This document shows positions 1 through 11,541 of a stretch of DNA of 64,000 nucleotides, in pieces. The stretch covers positions 372,001-436,000 of the forward strand of contig JAMPUU010000012.1 in NCBI GenBank assembly GCA_030144965.1. Reading direction: 5' to 3'. The notes under the pieces are model-generated. The model saw only the letters and a list, made by a program, of their open reading frames with translations, did not search any database and was not told the DNA's origin. The position numbers and the translations under genes were made by a program. The DNA comes from Nitrospira sp. BO4 (GTDB taxonomy: Bacteria; Nitrospirota; Nitrospiria; Nitrospirales; Nitrospiraceae). Each line of letters opens with the position of its first letter. Position 1 is the stretch's first letter.

Positions 1-44
1 AGGACACAGAGAAGGCAAACGATCGCCGAAATTCTCGTTTTCAT
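1..44 (-). CDS. 5' end of a second outer-membrane protein gene (cut by window edge)
   Basis: Only the first 14 codons are inside the window. They read MKTRISAIVCLLCV, nearly the same as the signal peptide of the complete gene at 723-1589 (MKVRISAMMCLLCV). A Shine-Dalgarno-like GGACG lies just upstream. The leader upstream is also a copy of the leader at 1590-2121, so this is the first part of a paralogue made by tandem duplication. Whether the rest of the gene is intact cannot be seen. Confidence 0.75.
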   Translation of the reverse strand, partial: MKTRISAIVCLLCV

Positions 45-591
45 TCATCGTCCTCCAAAGATAAAGCAACCATGTTCTTCGACGAATGTGGGTCGCGCAA
101 TCTGAGATCCGTCAATCGATCGTCGTTGGTCAGTGTGGCGAGACGAGTGCGTCTGCATGCGACTCGACTCGACCCCCGCTTCGGCGGTTGCGGTGCTTGG
201 CATGAACGTCCATCTCTCCGCCTCTCAGAGCGATCAGGAGGGGAATACTCTTCTCGCATCGTAGGGGCGAACGGCGCCCACAGTAGCAACCCCGCGTTCA
301 GTTTTGAAAATAGATAAAACGGATTGAAGCTATCGGTAAATCCAATAGCCCATCTGACGTGCGGACAGGGCTGTGGCGCTGGCTGAATTGACTCTGTCTC
401 CTGCCGTCACGCACCGTCATCACACGTCGCGCTTTATCTATGGCACTGCCACACGCCAGCAAACACATCTTCGAAGGATCTGACCATCGTCATACCGACG
501 TCACGGAGTGGAGGCAATGGACATTCCATCGAGATGACATCGACGACGTCATGACGGAGGAGGATGCCAACGGAAGAATGGACCTGAGGAA
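45..591. repeat. Duplicated leader region, copy 1
   Basis: This 547-base stretch has no convincing gene. It is a diverged copy of 1590-2121. The part nearest the outer-membrane gene (about 45-345) matches 1590-1890 very closely, with long identical blocks such as 291-326 against 1836-1871. The distal part (about 350-590) is clearly less similar and carries several indels. Short open frames on both strands shift between the two copies, which argues against protein coding. Confidence 0.8.
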
Positions 592-711
592 CTACCGTCC
601 CAGCGCCTGTTTGACCGCCGCGCCGATCTCAGCTAGATTCTTAATGATTTTGCCCCAGCCGCTTCCAGGGCATTCATCTTTTCGGCTGCGGTAACCCTTG
701 CCGCCGGAGAT
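592..711 (-). pseudogene. Decayed 3' tail of sucD
   Basis: About 120 bases match the last 40 codons of sucD at 2122-2241, roughly 85% identical by eye, with the same TAG stop. One base is inserted near the start of the fragment and one is lost about 45 bases later, so the reading frame is shifted in between. The final codons ([13 protein letters not shown]) are intact and differ from sucD mostly at synonymous positions. That suggests the fragment came from, or diverged as, a functional sucD before decaying. It begins about 12 bases past the stop of the outer-membrane gene. It is the duplication joint and not a working gene. Confidence 0.85.
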
Positions 712-722
712 CCGCTACAAGC

Positions 723-1589
723 CTACGGTTTGACGTCAAAGTGAATCGACAAGCCCACATGCACCACGATCGTATTGATCGAGGATGAATATTGATTCAC
801 AACTAGAGGAGCTCCCGCTGCAATGATTGCGGAATTCCCGAACCGATCCGACGTCAACCCGTCGTGATGGGCATGGATATACTTCGCTTCCGCAAACGCC
901 GCCACGTACTTGAAGAGATGGGCCTTGACTCCTCCCACTCCCAAAAAGCCGACGGTCGTATCTCGTTGGTCGGAGATGACATTTCCATTTCCAAAAATAT
1001 CAGAATTCGCTCCCCTGGATCCACCTGGCCTCATCGCCATCTGATGCATGCCCACGCCGATCCCGACGTACGGAAACCACCGCCCGTTGGGATAGGCCTC
1101 GGAAATCGCCAGGGGGTAGCGAACTAAGAAATTGGGGCCGATGTAGAGACCTTGGACCTCAGTGGTGGTGCCTTGAAATTGTCCGCCTGAATCAGTTTTC
1201 CCATTAAAATTTTCCTGACAGCAGCCCGCGTCCGCTTGCCAAAGAAAGCCGGCGAGTTCCATGCCGAGATCGAATCCCGCCAACTTGTTTCTGGTTGGAA
1301 ACCAGACCCCCAGGTTGCCTCCGACCGAGAAATTCTGTCTATAGTCGACATCCTTAACCACCGTGGGCTGGGTCCCGTCCGTAAACGTGGCGTCCGCACT
1401 AGAAGTATGCGCATAGCCCGTCAGAAAGGAAATATAGAACTCGGGCGTCCCGGAGGACATGGTGGGGGGATCAGGCGAGAGGGCATAGGGGTCGGCGACC
1501 CGTTGGCTGTACGGATCTTCCGCCCGGGTGAGATCCGCAGAGCCGAAGACACAGAGGAGACACATCATCGCCGAAATTCTCACTTTCAT
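723..1589 (-). CDS. Outer-membrane beta-barrel protein, hypothetical
   Basis: The 288-residue product has a clear Sec signal peptide, residues 1-23 ending in a TRA-ED cleavage context. The rest alternates glycine- and aromatic-rich stretches (for example FYISFLTGYAH, GVWFPTR, FPYVGIGVGMH, LGVGGVKAHLF), and a final strand ends LSIHFDVKP. This pattern fits an OmpA/OmpW-like eight-strand porin fold. Two adjacent cysteines (ADAGCCQEN) are unusual for such proteins. The ATG is preceded by GGGAGGACG. Its substrate is unknown. It lies downstream of sucD, is part of a tandem duplication, and a paralogue starts at the window edge. The barrel assignment rests on pattern only. Confidence 0.75.
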   Translation of the reverse strand: MKVRISAMMCLLCVFGSADLTRAEDPYSQRVADPYALSPDPPTMSSGTPEFYISFLTGYAHTSSADATFTDGTQPTVVKDVDYRQNFSVGGNLGVWFPTRNKLAGFDLGMELAGFLWQADAGCCQENFNGKTDSGGQFQGTTTEVQGLYIGPNFLVRYPLAISEAYPNGRWFPYVGIGVGMHQMAMRPGGSRGANSDIFGNGNVISDQRDTTVGFLGVGGVKAHLFKYVAAFAEAKYIHAHHDGLTSDRFGNSAIIAAGAPLVVNQYSSSINTIVVHVGLSIHFDVKP

Positions 1590-2121
1590 TCAGCGTCCTC
1601 CCACGGTAATGCAACCATGTTCTTCGACGAATTTGGGTCGCGCAATCTGAGATCCATCAGCCGATCGTCGTTGGTCAGTGCGGCAAGACGAGTGCGTCTG
1701 CGTACGACTCGACTCCCGCTTCGGCGGTTGCGGTGCTTGGCATGAACCTCCATCGATCCGCCTCCCAGAGCGATCAGGAGAGGATACTCTTCTCGCATCG
1801 TAGAGGCGAACGGCGCCCACAGTAGCAACCCCGCGTTCAGTTTTGAAAATAGATAAAACGGATTGGAGCTATCGGTAAATCCAATATCCCATCGGACAGG
1901 GATATGGTGCTGGAGGAATCGACTCTGTCTAAAGTCTGTACTCACCCTCATCACACGTCGCGTCTATCTATGGCACTGCCGTACACCAGCACACAACCCA
2001 TTGGAAGACATGACCGTCGTCACACGCGCTTCACTGCGCAGAGGCGCTGGACACCCCATCGAGATGACATCGACGACGTTGTGACAGAGGAGGATGCCAA
2101 CGGAAGAATGTACCTGGAAAA
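1590..2121. repeat. Duplicated leader region, copy 2, between sucD and the outer-membrane gene
   Basis: This is a 532-base gap on the transcribed minus strand. It is the second copy of 45-591. A minus-strand open frame of up to 122 codons (1586-1954) ends in a four-base ATGA overlap with the outer-membrane start. The same overlap exists in copy 1, but an indel changes the upstream frame between copies, so I do not call it a gene. The high conservation near the outer-membrane start could mark a promoter or regulatory leader. Confidence 0.6.
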
Positions 2122-2994
2122 CTACCGTCCCAATGCTTGTTTGACCGCTGCACCGATCTCAGCTGGGTTCTTGACGACTTTAACCCCAGCCGCTTCCAGG
2201 GTTTTCATCTTTTCAGCTGCGGTCCCCTTGCCGCCGGAGATAATGGCACCGGCGTGGCCCATGCGACGTCCAGGAGGCGCCGTGATACCGGCAATGAAGC
2301 TGACCACCGGCTTCTTGACGTTTTTCTTGATAAACTCGGCGGCTTTCTCCTCGGCATCGCCGCCGATCTCTCCGATCATGACGATCGCCTGCGTCTCAGG
2401 ATCTTTTTCAAATAGCGGTAAGACGTCCACAAATCCCGTCCCATTGACCGGATCGCCGCCGATACCGACACAAGTCGTTTCTCCTAATCCCAAGGTCGAC
2501 AATTGATGCACGGCTTCATACGTCAAGGTGCCACTACGGGAGACCACCCCCACGACGCCTTTCTTGTGAATGAAGCCCGGCATGATGCCGATCTTCGCTT
2601 CATCGACCGTGATGACGCCGGGGCAATTCGGTCCGACCAAGCGCACCTCTCGGCCTCGGAGAGCCCGCTTCACTTTCACCATATCGTTGACGGGAATACC
2701 CTCCGTGATGCAGATCACGAGTTTGATGCCGGCATCAGCCGCTTCCAAGATTGCATCGGCGCAGAACGGCGGCGGCACAAAAATCAGCGAGGTATCGGCC
2801 TCAGTCTTCTTGACCGCATCAGCCACCGTGTTGAACACGGGAATGCCTTCTACCTCTTGCCCTGCCTTCCCCGGTGTGACACCGGCGACGACTTTGGTTC
2901 CGTAGGCCTTACACTGAGTCGCATGGAACGAGCCTTCTTTACCCGTAATCCCCTGCACCACCACCCGCGTATTCTTGTTTACCAATATGCTCAC
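2122..2994 (-). CDS. sucD: Succinyl-CoA synthetase (succinate-CoA ligase), alpha subunit
   Basis: This 290-residue protein is of normal family length. Residues 1-120 form the CoA-binding Rossmann domain ([14 protein letters not shown]), followed by the ligase domain. The phosphohistidine is His247 in [13 protein letters not shown]. With SucC it forms succinyl-CoA from succinate and a nucleoside triphosphate, the step that follows fumarate reduction in the reductive TCA direction. The start is GTG, preceded by GAGGGAATC. It is the last recognisable member of the rTCA operon. A decayed copy of its last 40 codons lies at 592-711. Confidence 0.97.
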   Translation of the reverse strand: MSILVNKNTRVVVQGITGKEGSFHATQCKAYGTKVVAGVTPGKAGQEVEGIPVFNTVADAVKKTEADTSLIFVPPPFCADAILEAADAGIKLVICITEGIPVNDMVKVKRALRGREVRLVGPNCPGVITVDEAKIGIMPGFIHKKGVVGVVSRSGTLTYEAVHQLSTLGLGETTCVGIGGDPVNGTGFVDVLPLFEKDPETQAIVMIGEIGGDAEEKAAEFIKKNVKKPVVSFIAGITAPPGRRMGHAGAIISGGKGTAAEKMKTLEAAGVKVVKNPAEIGAAVKQALGR

Positions 2995-3107
2995 GATTCC
3001 CTCTTTTCCTGTTCTTCCTTTTCAAGAAGGTGTGCCGGGTCGGGGCTCAGACTGTGCGCATCAATCTCACCCGCCCACCCCAGTGCGCGCCAAGGTGCGC
3101 ACTTCTC

Positions 3108-4286
3108 TTACGCCGCCTTGCCCGTCAGCTTCACAATCTTCTGCGCCGCTTCCCACAGATCATCGGCCACATCGAGCTTGAGGCCAGATTCAGACAACAG
3201 TTTTCGACCTTCTTCCGCATTGGTCCCCTGCAGACGAACAACCAGCGGCACCGTAATCTTCACTTCCTTGGCCGCTTCGATCACGCCATGCGCAATGCGT
3301 TCGCAGCGGACGATTCCGCCGAAGATGTTGATGAAGATGCCTTTGACGTTGGGGTCTTTCAAAAGAATGCGGAACCCGGCTGCTACAGTCTCCTTCGTTG
3401 CCCCGCCACCAACATCCAGAAAGTTCGCCGGCTCACTGCCGGCCAACTTGATCACGTCCATCGTCGCCATGGCGAGGCCTGCGCCGTTGACCATGCAGCC
3501 GATATTTCCGTCCAGCTTTACATAATTCAAGTTGTTGGCTGTCGCTTCGATCTCCAGCGGCTCCTCTTCGTTGAGATCCCGCATCTTCTGCACATCCTCG
3601 TGCTTGAAGAGGCCGTTGTCGTCGAACGAGACCTTGCCATCCAAGGCCACCAATGTCTTTTCCTTCGTGACGATGAGCGGATTGATCTCGACCAACGCCG
3701 CGTTCTTTTCCATGAACAGGCGATAGAGATTTCCGAGCATCTTGACGAAAGGATTGATCACCGCCGGTTCGATATTCTGCAAGCCGAGTGCAAAGGCCAC
3801 ATTGCGGCCGTTGTACCCTTGAAAACCGACCGCCGGGTCGATCGCTTCCTTGATGATCTTTTCCGGTGTTTTCGCGGCAACCTCTTCGATCTCCATCCCG
3901 CCTTCTGTACTGGCGATGAAGGTGGGCCACCCGGTGTCGCGGTCAACGAGGATCGACAGATAGAATTCTTTGGCAATATTGGCGCCTTCTTCCATCAAAA
4001 GGCGATGGACCTGGCGCCCCTTCGGGCCGGTCTGATGAGTCACCAGAGTCTTGCCGAGTAACTCCTTGGCGAAACCAGCCACTGCGCCCTTGTCCTTCGT
4101 AATCTTCACCCCACCGGCCTTGCCGCGGCCACCGGCATGGATTTGCGCCTTCACGACGAACACCGGTGTGTTCAGCTCGTCGGCCCAAGCCGTCGCGGCG
4201 TCGGCAGAGGTAATCTCTTTCCCACGCGGCACAGGCACTCCGAATTGCCCGAACAATGACTTCGCTTGGAACTCATGCACGTTCAT
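3108..4286 (-). CDS. sucC: Succinyl-CoA synthetase, beta subunit
   Basis: The 392-residue protein starts MNVHEFQAKSLFGQFGVPVP, the usual beginning of the ATP-grasp nucleotide-binding domain. It then has the HAGGRGKAGGVK lysine/glycine motif near residue 52. The C-terminal CoA-ligase domain carries GGGATKETV and IFGGIVRCERIA. It partners SucD, whose gene follows after 113 bases. A purine-rich GAGAGGGAGAG stretch lies upstream of the ATG. Nucleotide preference (ATP or GTP) cannot be read from the sequence. Confidence 0.97.
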   Translation of the reverse strand: MNVHEFQAKSLFGQFGVPVPRGKEITSADAATAWADELNTPVFVVKAQIHAGGRGKAGGVKITKDKGAVAGFAKELLGKTLVTHQTGPKGRQVHRLLMEEGANIAKEFYLSILVDRDTGWPTFIASTEGGMEIEEVAAKTPEKIIKEAIDPAVGFQGYNGRNVAFALGLQNIEPAVINPFVKMLGNLYRLFMEKNAALVEINPLIVTKEKTLVALDGKVSFDDNGLFKHEDVQKMRDLNEEEPLEIEATANNLNYVKLDGNIGCMVNGAGLAMATMDVIKLAGSEPANFLDVGGGATKETVAAGFRILLKDPNVKGIFINIFGGIVRCERIAHGVIEAAKEVKITVPLVVRLQGTNAEEGRKLLSESGLKLDVADDLWEAAQKIVKLTGKAA

Positions 4287-4462
4287 TCTGTTCTCTCCCT
4301 CTCAGGACGGTGACGGGGATAGGTCTCATGACGCGGGCTATCTTCACCCGCCTCCCCTGAGCGCGCTCTTCTTCCTTGCGCGCACCGACCGAAATCTTAG
4401 AATCTGATTGAGCGTTGCGTGCGCGGTGGGCAAGCACACGACATATCCGCGTCGCGGTCCTC

Positions 4463-6046
4463 TTATCCTACCTTTCGAGTATAGGCCGGCAGGATCATCG
4501 GTGAGACGACCCCGCTCACATTCCCATGTTTTGTGGCATCTTCGCGGAACCGCTGGAGATGGTTCAATGTGAGCCTTCCCTGTTTGATCGATCCGGCACG
4601 TGAGGCGGCGGTCAGTCCAGAACGCTTTCCGAATACCATCAAGTCAAGCAGTGAATTGCCCATCAGACGATTGCGGCCGTGTAACCCGCCCGACGCCTCG
4701 CCGGCCACGAATAGGTTCTTGACGTTCGTTTCCGAATTCGTATCGATCTTGACGCCGCCGTTTTGATAATGCAGCGTCGGGTAAATCAGCACCGGATCCT
4801 TGCTGATATCGATGCCGAAACGCTCGAATTGCAGCATCATGGCCGGAAAATGTTTTTCGACCGTTCCCGGTCCATGCTCCGCATCCAGAAGGGGGGTATC
4901 CAGCCAGACACCCACACGGCCGGACATGGTTCGGATACCACGTCCTTCTTCACACTCGCGGATAATCGACGAAGACACGACGTCACGAGTATCGAGCTCA
5001 TTGACGAAGCGCTCGCCCTTCGCATTCACGAGCTGACCGCCCTCCGAACGGATGCCTTCTGTGACCAAGGCCCCGATCAGCTGTTCCGGGTACACAGCGC
5101 CTGATGGGTGGTATTGGAACGTATCGACATGCGCCAGCTTGGCGCCCATGCGGTAAGACAGGCAGAGACCGTCGCCGGTCGCGCCATAGTGGTTGCTCGT
5201 CGGGAACCCCTGAATATGCAGCCGGCCAATCCCACCCGTCGCGAGAATGACGGACTTCGCGGCAACGACGACATGTCGCTGATTGTCGAGGTCTTTGAAG
5301 ATGGCGCCACTGCAAGCCCCGCTGTCATCACTGAGTAATTCGATAGCCGCTGCAAACTCGAGCAGCTGAATTTTTTGATTGATGACCTCGTCCTTGAGGA
5401 CCCGCATGATTTCGAGGCCGGTGTAGTCGGAGCAGGTCAGGAGGCGAGGCTTGGAGCTACCGCCACCCTTCTTCACATGTAGGTTGCCGTCGGCTTGCCG
5501 ATCAAATAGGACCCCTAATTCGAGCAGCCATTTGGCGATCGCCGGTCCGTCTTCCACCATGACCTTGAGCAGGGCATGGTCGTTCTGCATGTGCCCGCCC
5601 TTCAGCGTATCGAGAAAATGGGTAACGGGGGAATCTTCCGGCGCCACAGAAATCTGCATACCGCCCTGCGCCATCACGCTATTGGAATCGCCAAGCCGCA
5701 ATTTCGTGGCCAGGATTGTTTTGGATCCGGCCCCATGCGCGTGCAAGGCCGCAGCACAGCCGGCTCCACCGCCCCCGATCACAAGCACGTCGGTCGTATA
5801 GTGCGGCGTGAGATCGGCATTGTTCTGGATCGGACTGTCGCCCTCGAGCAATGTCGCCAGTTCAACGACGGTCTTGTCCCCTTCGTTGGGACCGAAGCGA
5901 ATCGGCCGATAGGCGCTTGCGCGGTAATCCGGATGATATTTATGGATCAGCTGGTCGCGGTCTTCGGAAGAAAACTTCGGGATGGTCTGTTGACGGCGGG
6001 CATCCCGCGTCTTGTGCACGATCTGTTGGAGTGCGTGAATGTCCAT
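4463..6046 (-). CDS. frdA: Fumarate reductase/succinate dehydrogenase-type flavoprotein
   Basis: This 527-residue flavoprotein has about 85 N-terminal residues before the FAD dinucleotide motif (VIGGGGAGCAAA, residues 89-100). The substrate site is recognisable: HPSG at 313, TEGIRSEGG with the likely catalytic Arg333, His426 in LHYQNGG, and GRNRLMGNSLLD. The histidine that holds FAD covalently in E. coli FrdA (SHTVAAEGG) is replaced here (SNSVMAQGG), so FAD is probably non-covalent. No frdC/frdD membrane anchors follow. With FrdB and the rTCA neighbours this points to a soluble or peripheral fumarate reductase. The electron donor is unknown. An NadB-like oxidase is unlikely because frdB is adjacent. 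Confidence 0.85.
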   Translation of the reverse strand: MDIHALQQIVHKTRDARRQQTIPKFSSEDRDQLIHKYHPDYRASAYRPIRFGPNEGDKTVVELATLLEGDSPIQNNADLTPHYTTDVLVIGGGGAGCAAALHAHGAGSKTILATKLRLGDSNSVMAQGGMQISVAPEDSPVTHFLDTLKGGHMQNDHALLKVMVEDGPAIAKWLLELGVLFDRQADGNLHVKKGGGSSKPRLLTCSDYTGLEIMRVLKDEVINQKIQLLEFAAAIELLSDDSGACSGAIFKDLDNQRHVVVAAKSVILATGGIGRLHIQGFPTSNHYGATGDGLCLSYRMGAKLAHVDTFQYHPSGAVYPEQLIGALVTEGIRSEGGQLVNAKGERFVNELDTRDVVSSSIIRECEEGRGIRTMSGRVGVWLDTPLLDAEHGPGTVEKHFPAMMLQFERFGIDISKDPVLIYPTLHYQNGGVKIDTNSETNVKNLFVAGEASGGLHGRNRLMGNSLLDLMVFGKRSGLTAASRAGSIKQGRLTLNHLQRFREDATKHGNVSGVVSPMILPAYTRKVG

Positions 6047-6122
6047 GTCCGGCTTTGAGGTATCAGCCTTCAGCCACCGCGTCCATCGGAGCCTGAAAGC
6101 CGACGGCTGACTGCTGCTTATG

Positions 6123-6833
6123 CTATTTCACCGTCGCACAATGATCGGCTAGTTCCTTCTCACTCATCTTGAGAATCCTGTTCCACTCGTCGCTGAACCG
6201 GCCATCCTGAATTTCCTTGATACGGGTATCGAGTCCCACCGGCTTCTCGGTGAAATGCGCTCCCTGCGCCCGGCTCACGTACAGCGCCACAAGATTCGGC
6301 GCGATGTCTGCGATACAGACCGGCGTGCACATGCCGCACATGACGCAGTCCATGAACATCTCGGAGACACTCTTGAAGTCACCGAAGACGGCTTTCCACA
6401 CCCCTTCGCGCACATCGATTTGCTGCGGACAGGCTTCCGTACAGGCATTGCAATTCCGGCAAAGCGGCGCTTCCGGGTAGAAATTGAACAAGTCTTGCTT
6501 CGGATCTTGGAGCTTCTGGATATCGTACGTGGCCTTGCGCGCCGGGAACGGCGGCATCATCGTGAAGCACATTCCATCTTGCACCGCCGTCTGGCAGGCC
6601 AGGCAGGTCCTGACTTTCGGATCGTCCTTCGTCCGATAGTAGGTCGCGCACGCGCCGCAGAATCCACCAAGGCACCCGACACCGCGGATAACATCTTGGC
6701 CGGCATACCACATCGCCTTGATGACGGTGATCCCTTCCGGCACTTCCGCCTTCTTGCCGGCAATTTCGATCGTCACCATCCGAGGCTTCATCACCTCAGG
6801 TTGATCGATTACATTGGTGTCTTCGTGAGCCAT
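6123..6833 (-). CDS. frdB: Fumarate reductase/succinate dehydrogenase iron-sulfur subunit
   Basis: The 236-residue protein has an N-terminal ferredoxin-like domain with Cys54, 59, 62, 77 and 80 (CLGGFCGAC then CLAC) for a [2Fe-2S] cluster. It is followed by CRNCNACTEACP (Cys125-135) and CVMCGMCTPVC (Cys163-173), which fit two further clusters. The layout matches an electron-transfer subunit partnering FrdA, whose gene begins 76 bases downstream. No transmembrane segment is visible, in agreement with the missing anchor genes. The first domain resembles NADH-linked ferredoxin domains as much as classic SdhB. Confidence 0.85.
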   Translation of the reverse strand: MAHEDTNVIDQPEVMKPRMVTIEIAGKKAEVPEGITVIKAMWYAGQDVIRGVGCLGGFCGACATYYRTKDDPKVRTCLACQTAVQDGMCFTMMPPFPARKATYDIQKLQDPKQDLFNFYPEAPLCRNCNACTEACPQQIDVREGVWKAVFGDFKSVSEMFMDCVMCGMCTPVCIADIAPNLVALYVSRAQGAHFTEKPVGLDTRIKEIQDGRFSDEWNRILKMSEKELADHCATVK

Positions 6834-6906
6834 CGTTCTCTCGTAACCCGTGAGGCGTAAGAGGCAAATGCCTCCTACGCCTGACGCTGTTTAGCTGATT
6901 TAGTCT

Positions 6907-9159
<2,253 letters not shown>

Positions 9160-11403
9160 TTAGTTCAGCGCGTTCAACGCGGAACCGGCCTTAAACCAGG
9201 TTAGTTGTTGTGCTGTCATGCTGTGGTTCGCTTGGATCTTTATATCGCCTTCGGCCTTGTGAATGACCACCGTCACCGGTTTGCCAGGCGCCAGGTTCGC
9301 CAAGTCCACAACGCTGAGCCGATCGCTCATTTCGATCTTCTCGTAGTCCTTGGGATCGGCGAAAGTCAACGGCAGGATGCCCTGCTTCTTGAGATTTGTC
9401 TCGTGGATGCGCGCGAAACTCTTGGTAATCACCGCTCGCACATTCAAAAACCGCGGCGACATGGCGGCATGCTCCCGGCTGCTGCCTTCGCCGTAATTCT
9501 CGTCGCCGACGACGATCGAACCGATGCCCTTTGCCTTGTAGGCGCGGGCGATCTGCGCGATCGTGAGGTTGGATTCGCCGGTCAATACGTTCGTGCCCTT
9601 GCCCGGCTCGGACGCGAACGCGCTGTTGGCGCCGAGGAACATATTATCGCTGATCTTGTCGAGATGTCCGCGAAACTTGAGCCACGGACCGGCAGGAGAG
9701 ATATGATCGGTCGTGGTCTTCCCTTTGGTCTTGATCAATAACGGCAACTTCTCCAAGTCTTTCCCATCCCAACGCGGGAACGGTTGCAGCAATTGCAGCC
9801 GTTCACTGGTCGCTGGAATGTCGACGGTCAAGGCATCGCCGTTATCAGCCGGCGCCACGTACCCTTCTTCACCCTTGGCGAAACCTTTGGCCGGAAGCTC
9901 TTCTCCCACGGGAGGTTCGAGCTTGAATTCCTTCCCGTCGGCAGCCTTCAGCTTCTGGTTGACCGGATCGAACCGGAGATCGCCGGACAGCGCATAAGCC
10001 GTCACGACTTCCGGGCTGGCCAAGAACGACAATGTCTCGTTAATGCCGTCGTTGCGGCCCGGAAAATTCCGGTTGAAGGAGCTGACGATCGAATCCGCTT
10101 TCCCCTTCACGCCGTCGGCGCGTTTCCACTGTCCGATGCAGGGTCCGCAGGAATTCGACAACACTGTGCCGCCAAGGTTCTCGAACGTCTCCAGAAAACC
10201 ATCGCGCTTCATCGTGTGATAAATGCGCTCGGATCCCGGCGACACGAGAAACGAGGTCTTCGCTTTCAACCCTGCTTTGAGGCCCTGCTGGGCGATGTGC
10301 GCCGACCGGCTGATGTCTTCATAGGAGGAATTGGTACAGCTCCCGATCAAGGCCGCCTTCAATTCAACCGGATACCCCTTTTCCTTCGCTTCTTCAGCCA
10401 GCTTCGAAATCGGCCGCGCGAGGTCCGGGGTGTGTGGACCGACGACATGCGGTTCCAGCTTCGACAGATCGACTTCGACGATCTGATCGTAGTATTTCTC
10501 CGGTGACTGATACACTTCAGGATCGGCCACGAGCAAAGCCTTGTTGGCCTGAGCCAAACTTGCCAGATCCGACCGGTCCGTGATGTTCATGTAGGCAACC
10601 ATCTTTTGGTCAAATGGGAACACGGACGTTGTCGCCCCGAGTTCGGCCCCCATGTTGCAGATGGTCCCCTTCCCTGTCGCGCTGATCGTCTCCGCGCCGG
10701 GTCCAAAATATTCGACAATCTTATTGGTCCCGCCCTTGACCGTCAGCAGGCCGCACAGATAGAGGATCACGTCCTTCGGCGAGGCCCAACCGTTCAATTT
10801 GCCGGTCAGACGGACACCGATGAGTTTCGGATGGAGCACCTCCCACGGCAAACCAGCCATAACCTCACCGGCGTCAGCGCCGCCGACGCCGATTGCCAAC
10901 CCGCCCAACCCACCGCCGTTGGGCGTGTGGGAGTCGGTGCCGATGATCAAACTGCCCGGGAATGCATAGTTTTCGAGCACCACTTGGTGAATGATCCCGG
11001 CGCCCGGCTTCCAGAACCCGATCCCATATTTCTTGGCTGCTGAGGCCAGGAAGTTATAGACCTCCTTGTTTTCATCCACCGCGCGAAGCAGATCCTTTTC
11101 GGACCCCATTTCGGCGCGAATCAAATGATCACAATGGATCGTGCTCGGCACGGCCGCTTTACTTTTTCCGGCTTGCATAAATTGAAGCATCGCCATCTGC
11201 GCCGTGGCATCCTGCATCGCCACACGATCGGGGCGCAGCGCCAGCATGGCTTTGCCACGCTCCCAGTGTTGGGTCTCGAAATTATCGGCATGCGAAACGA
11301 GAATCTTCTCCGCCAACGTCAAGGGACGGCCGAATTTCGCCTTTGCCTTTGCGCAAAGATCCGGCATCTTGGCGTAGAGCTTTTTCGCGAGCTCGAGTGA
11401 CAT
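9160..11403 (-). CDS. acn: Aconitate hydratase, mitochondrial/AcnA-like type
   Basis: This 747-residue protein interconverts citrate and isocitrate. The [4Fe-4S] ligand cysteines are visible in GSCTNSSYED and NSCGPCIGQW, and the substrate-binding segment is IGTDSHTPNGGGLGGLAIGVGG. The C-terminal swivel domain carries NYGEGSSREHAA. Overall it is closer to mitochondrial aconitase than to AcnB, because the domain order is normal and there is no N-terminal HEAT-like domain. AAGGAGAG precedes the ATG. It sits between aclA and idh, as expected for citrate-to-2-oxoglutarate conversion or its reverse. Confidence 0.96.
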   Translation of the reverse strand: MSLELAKKLYAKMPDLCAKAKAKFGRPLTLAEKILVSHADNFETQHWERGKAMLALRPDRVAMQDATAQMAMLQFMQAGKSKAAVPSTIHCDHLIRAEMGSEKDLLRAVDENKEVYNFLASAAKKYGIGFWKPGAGIIHQVVLENYAFPGSLIIGTDSHTPNGGGLGGLAIGVGGADAGEVMAGLPWEVLHPKLIGVRLTGKLNGWASPKDVILYLCGLLTVKGGTNKIVEYFGPGAETISATGKGTICNMGAELGATTSVFPFDQKMVAYMNITDRSDLASLAQANKALLVADPEVYQSPEKYYDQIVEVDLSKLEPHVVGPHTPDLARPISKLAEEAKEKGYPVELKAALIGSCTNSSYEDISRSAHIAQQGLKAGLKAKTSFLVSPGSERIYHTMKRDGFLETFENLGGTVLSNSCGPCIGQWKRADGVKGKADSIVSSFNRNFPGRNDGINETLSFLASPEVVTAYALSGDLRFDPVNQKLKAADGKEFKLEPPVGEELPAKGFAKGEEGYVAPADNGDALTVDIPATSERLQLLQPFPRWDGKDLEKLPLLIKTKGKTTTDHISPAGPWLKFRGHLDKISDNMFLGANSAFASEPGKGTNVLTGESNLTIAQIARAYKAKGIGSIVVGDENYGEGSSREHAAMSPRFLNVRAVITKSFARIHETNLKKQGILPLTFADPKDYEKIEMSDRLSVVDLANLAPGKPVTVVIHKAEGDIKIQANHSMTAQQLTWFKAGSALNALN

Positions 11404-11541
11404 TGCTCTCTCCTTACGAGCGGGCTAGGGACATGATGTCGGGAGCGAGGGAGTTGCTCTCCCTTGCCGCGCACCCTTCACCGATAGCCTCTGTTAGAGC
11501 GGCACATCCCGCCACTCTCCGAGCAGCAGGAGCTCCCGCAG

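Noticed and set aside
1586-1954. A 122-codon minus-strand frame that overlaps the outer-membrane gene start as ATGA
   Set aside because: The duplicate copy at 41-289 is frameshifted relative to it and the shared end has mostly non-silent changes, so coding is not supported. The region is reported as a repeat instead.
2503-4061. Two long plus-strand frames of about 340 codons over sucD and sucC
   Set aside because: Both are antisense to well-supported genes and show shadow-frame composition.
11441-11457. AGGAGGAG-like inverted repeat (AGGGAG / CTCCCT) between aclA and acn
   Set aside because: The arms are only six bases and no T-run follows. It may be a weak pause site but is not a supportable terminator.
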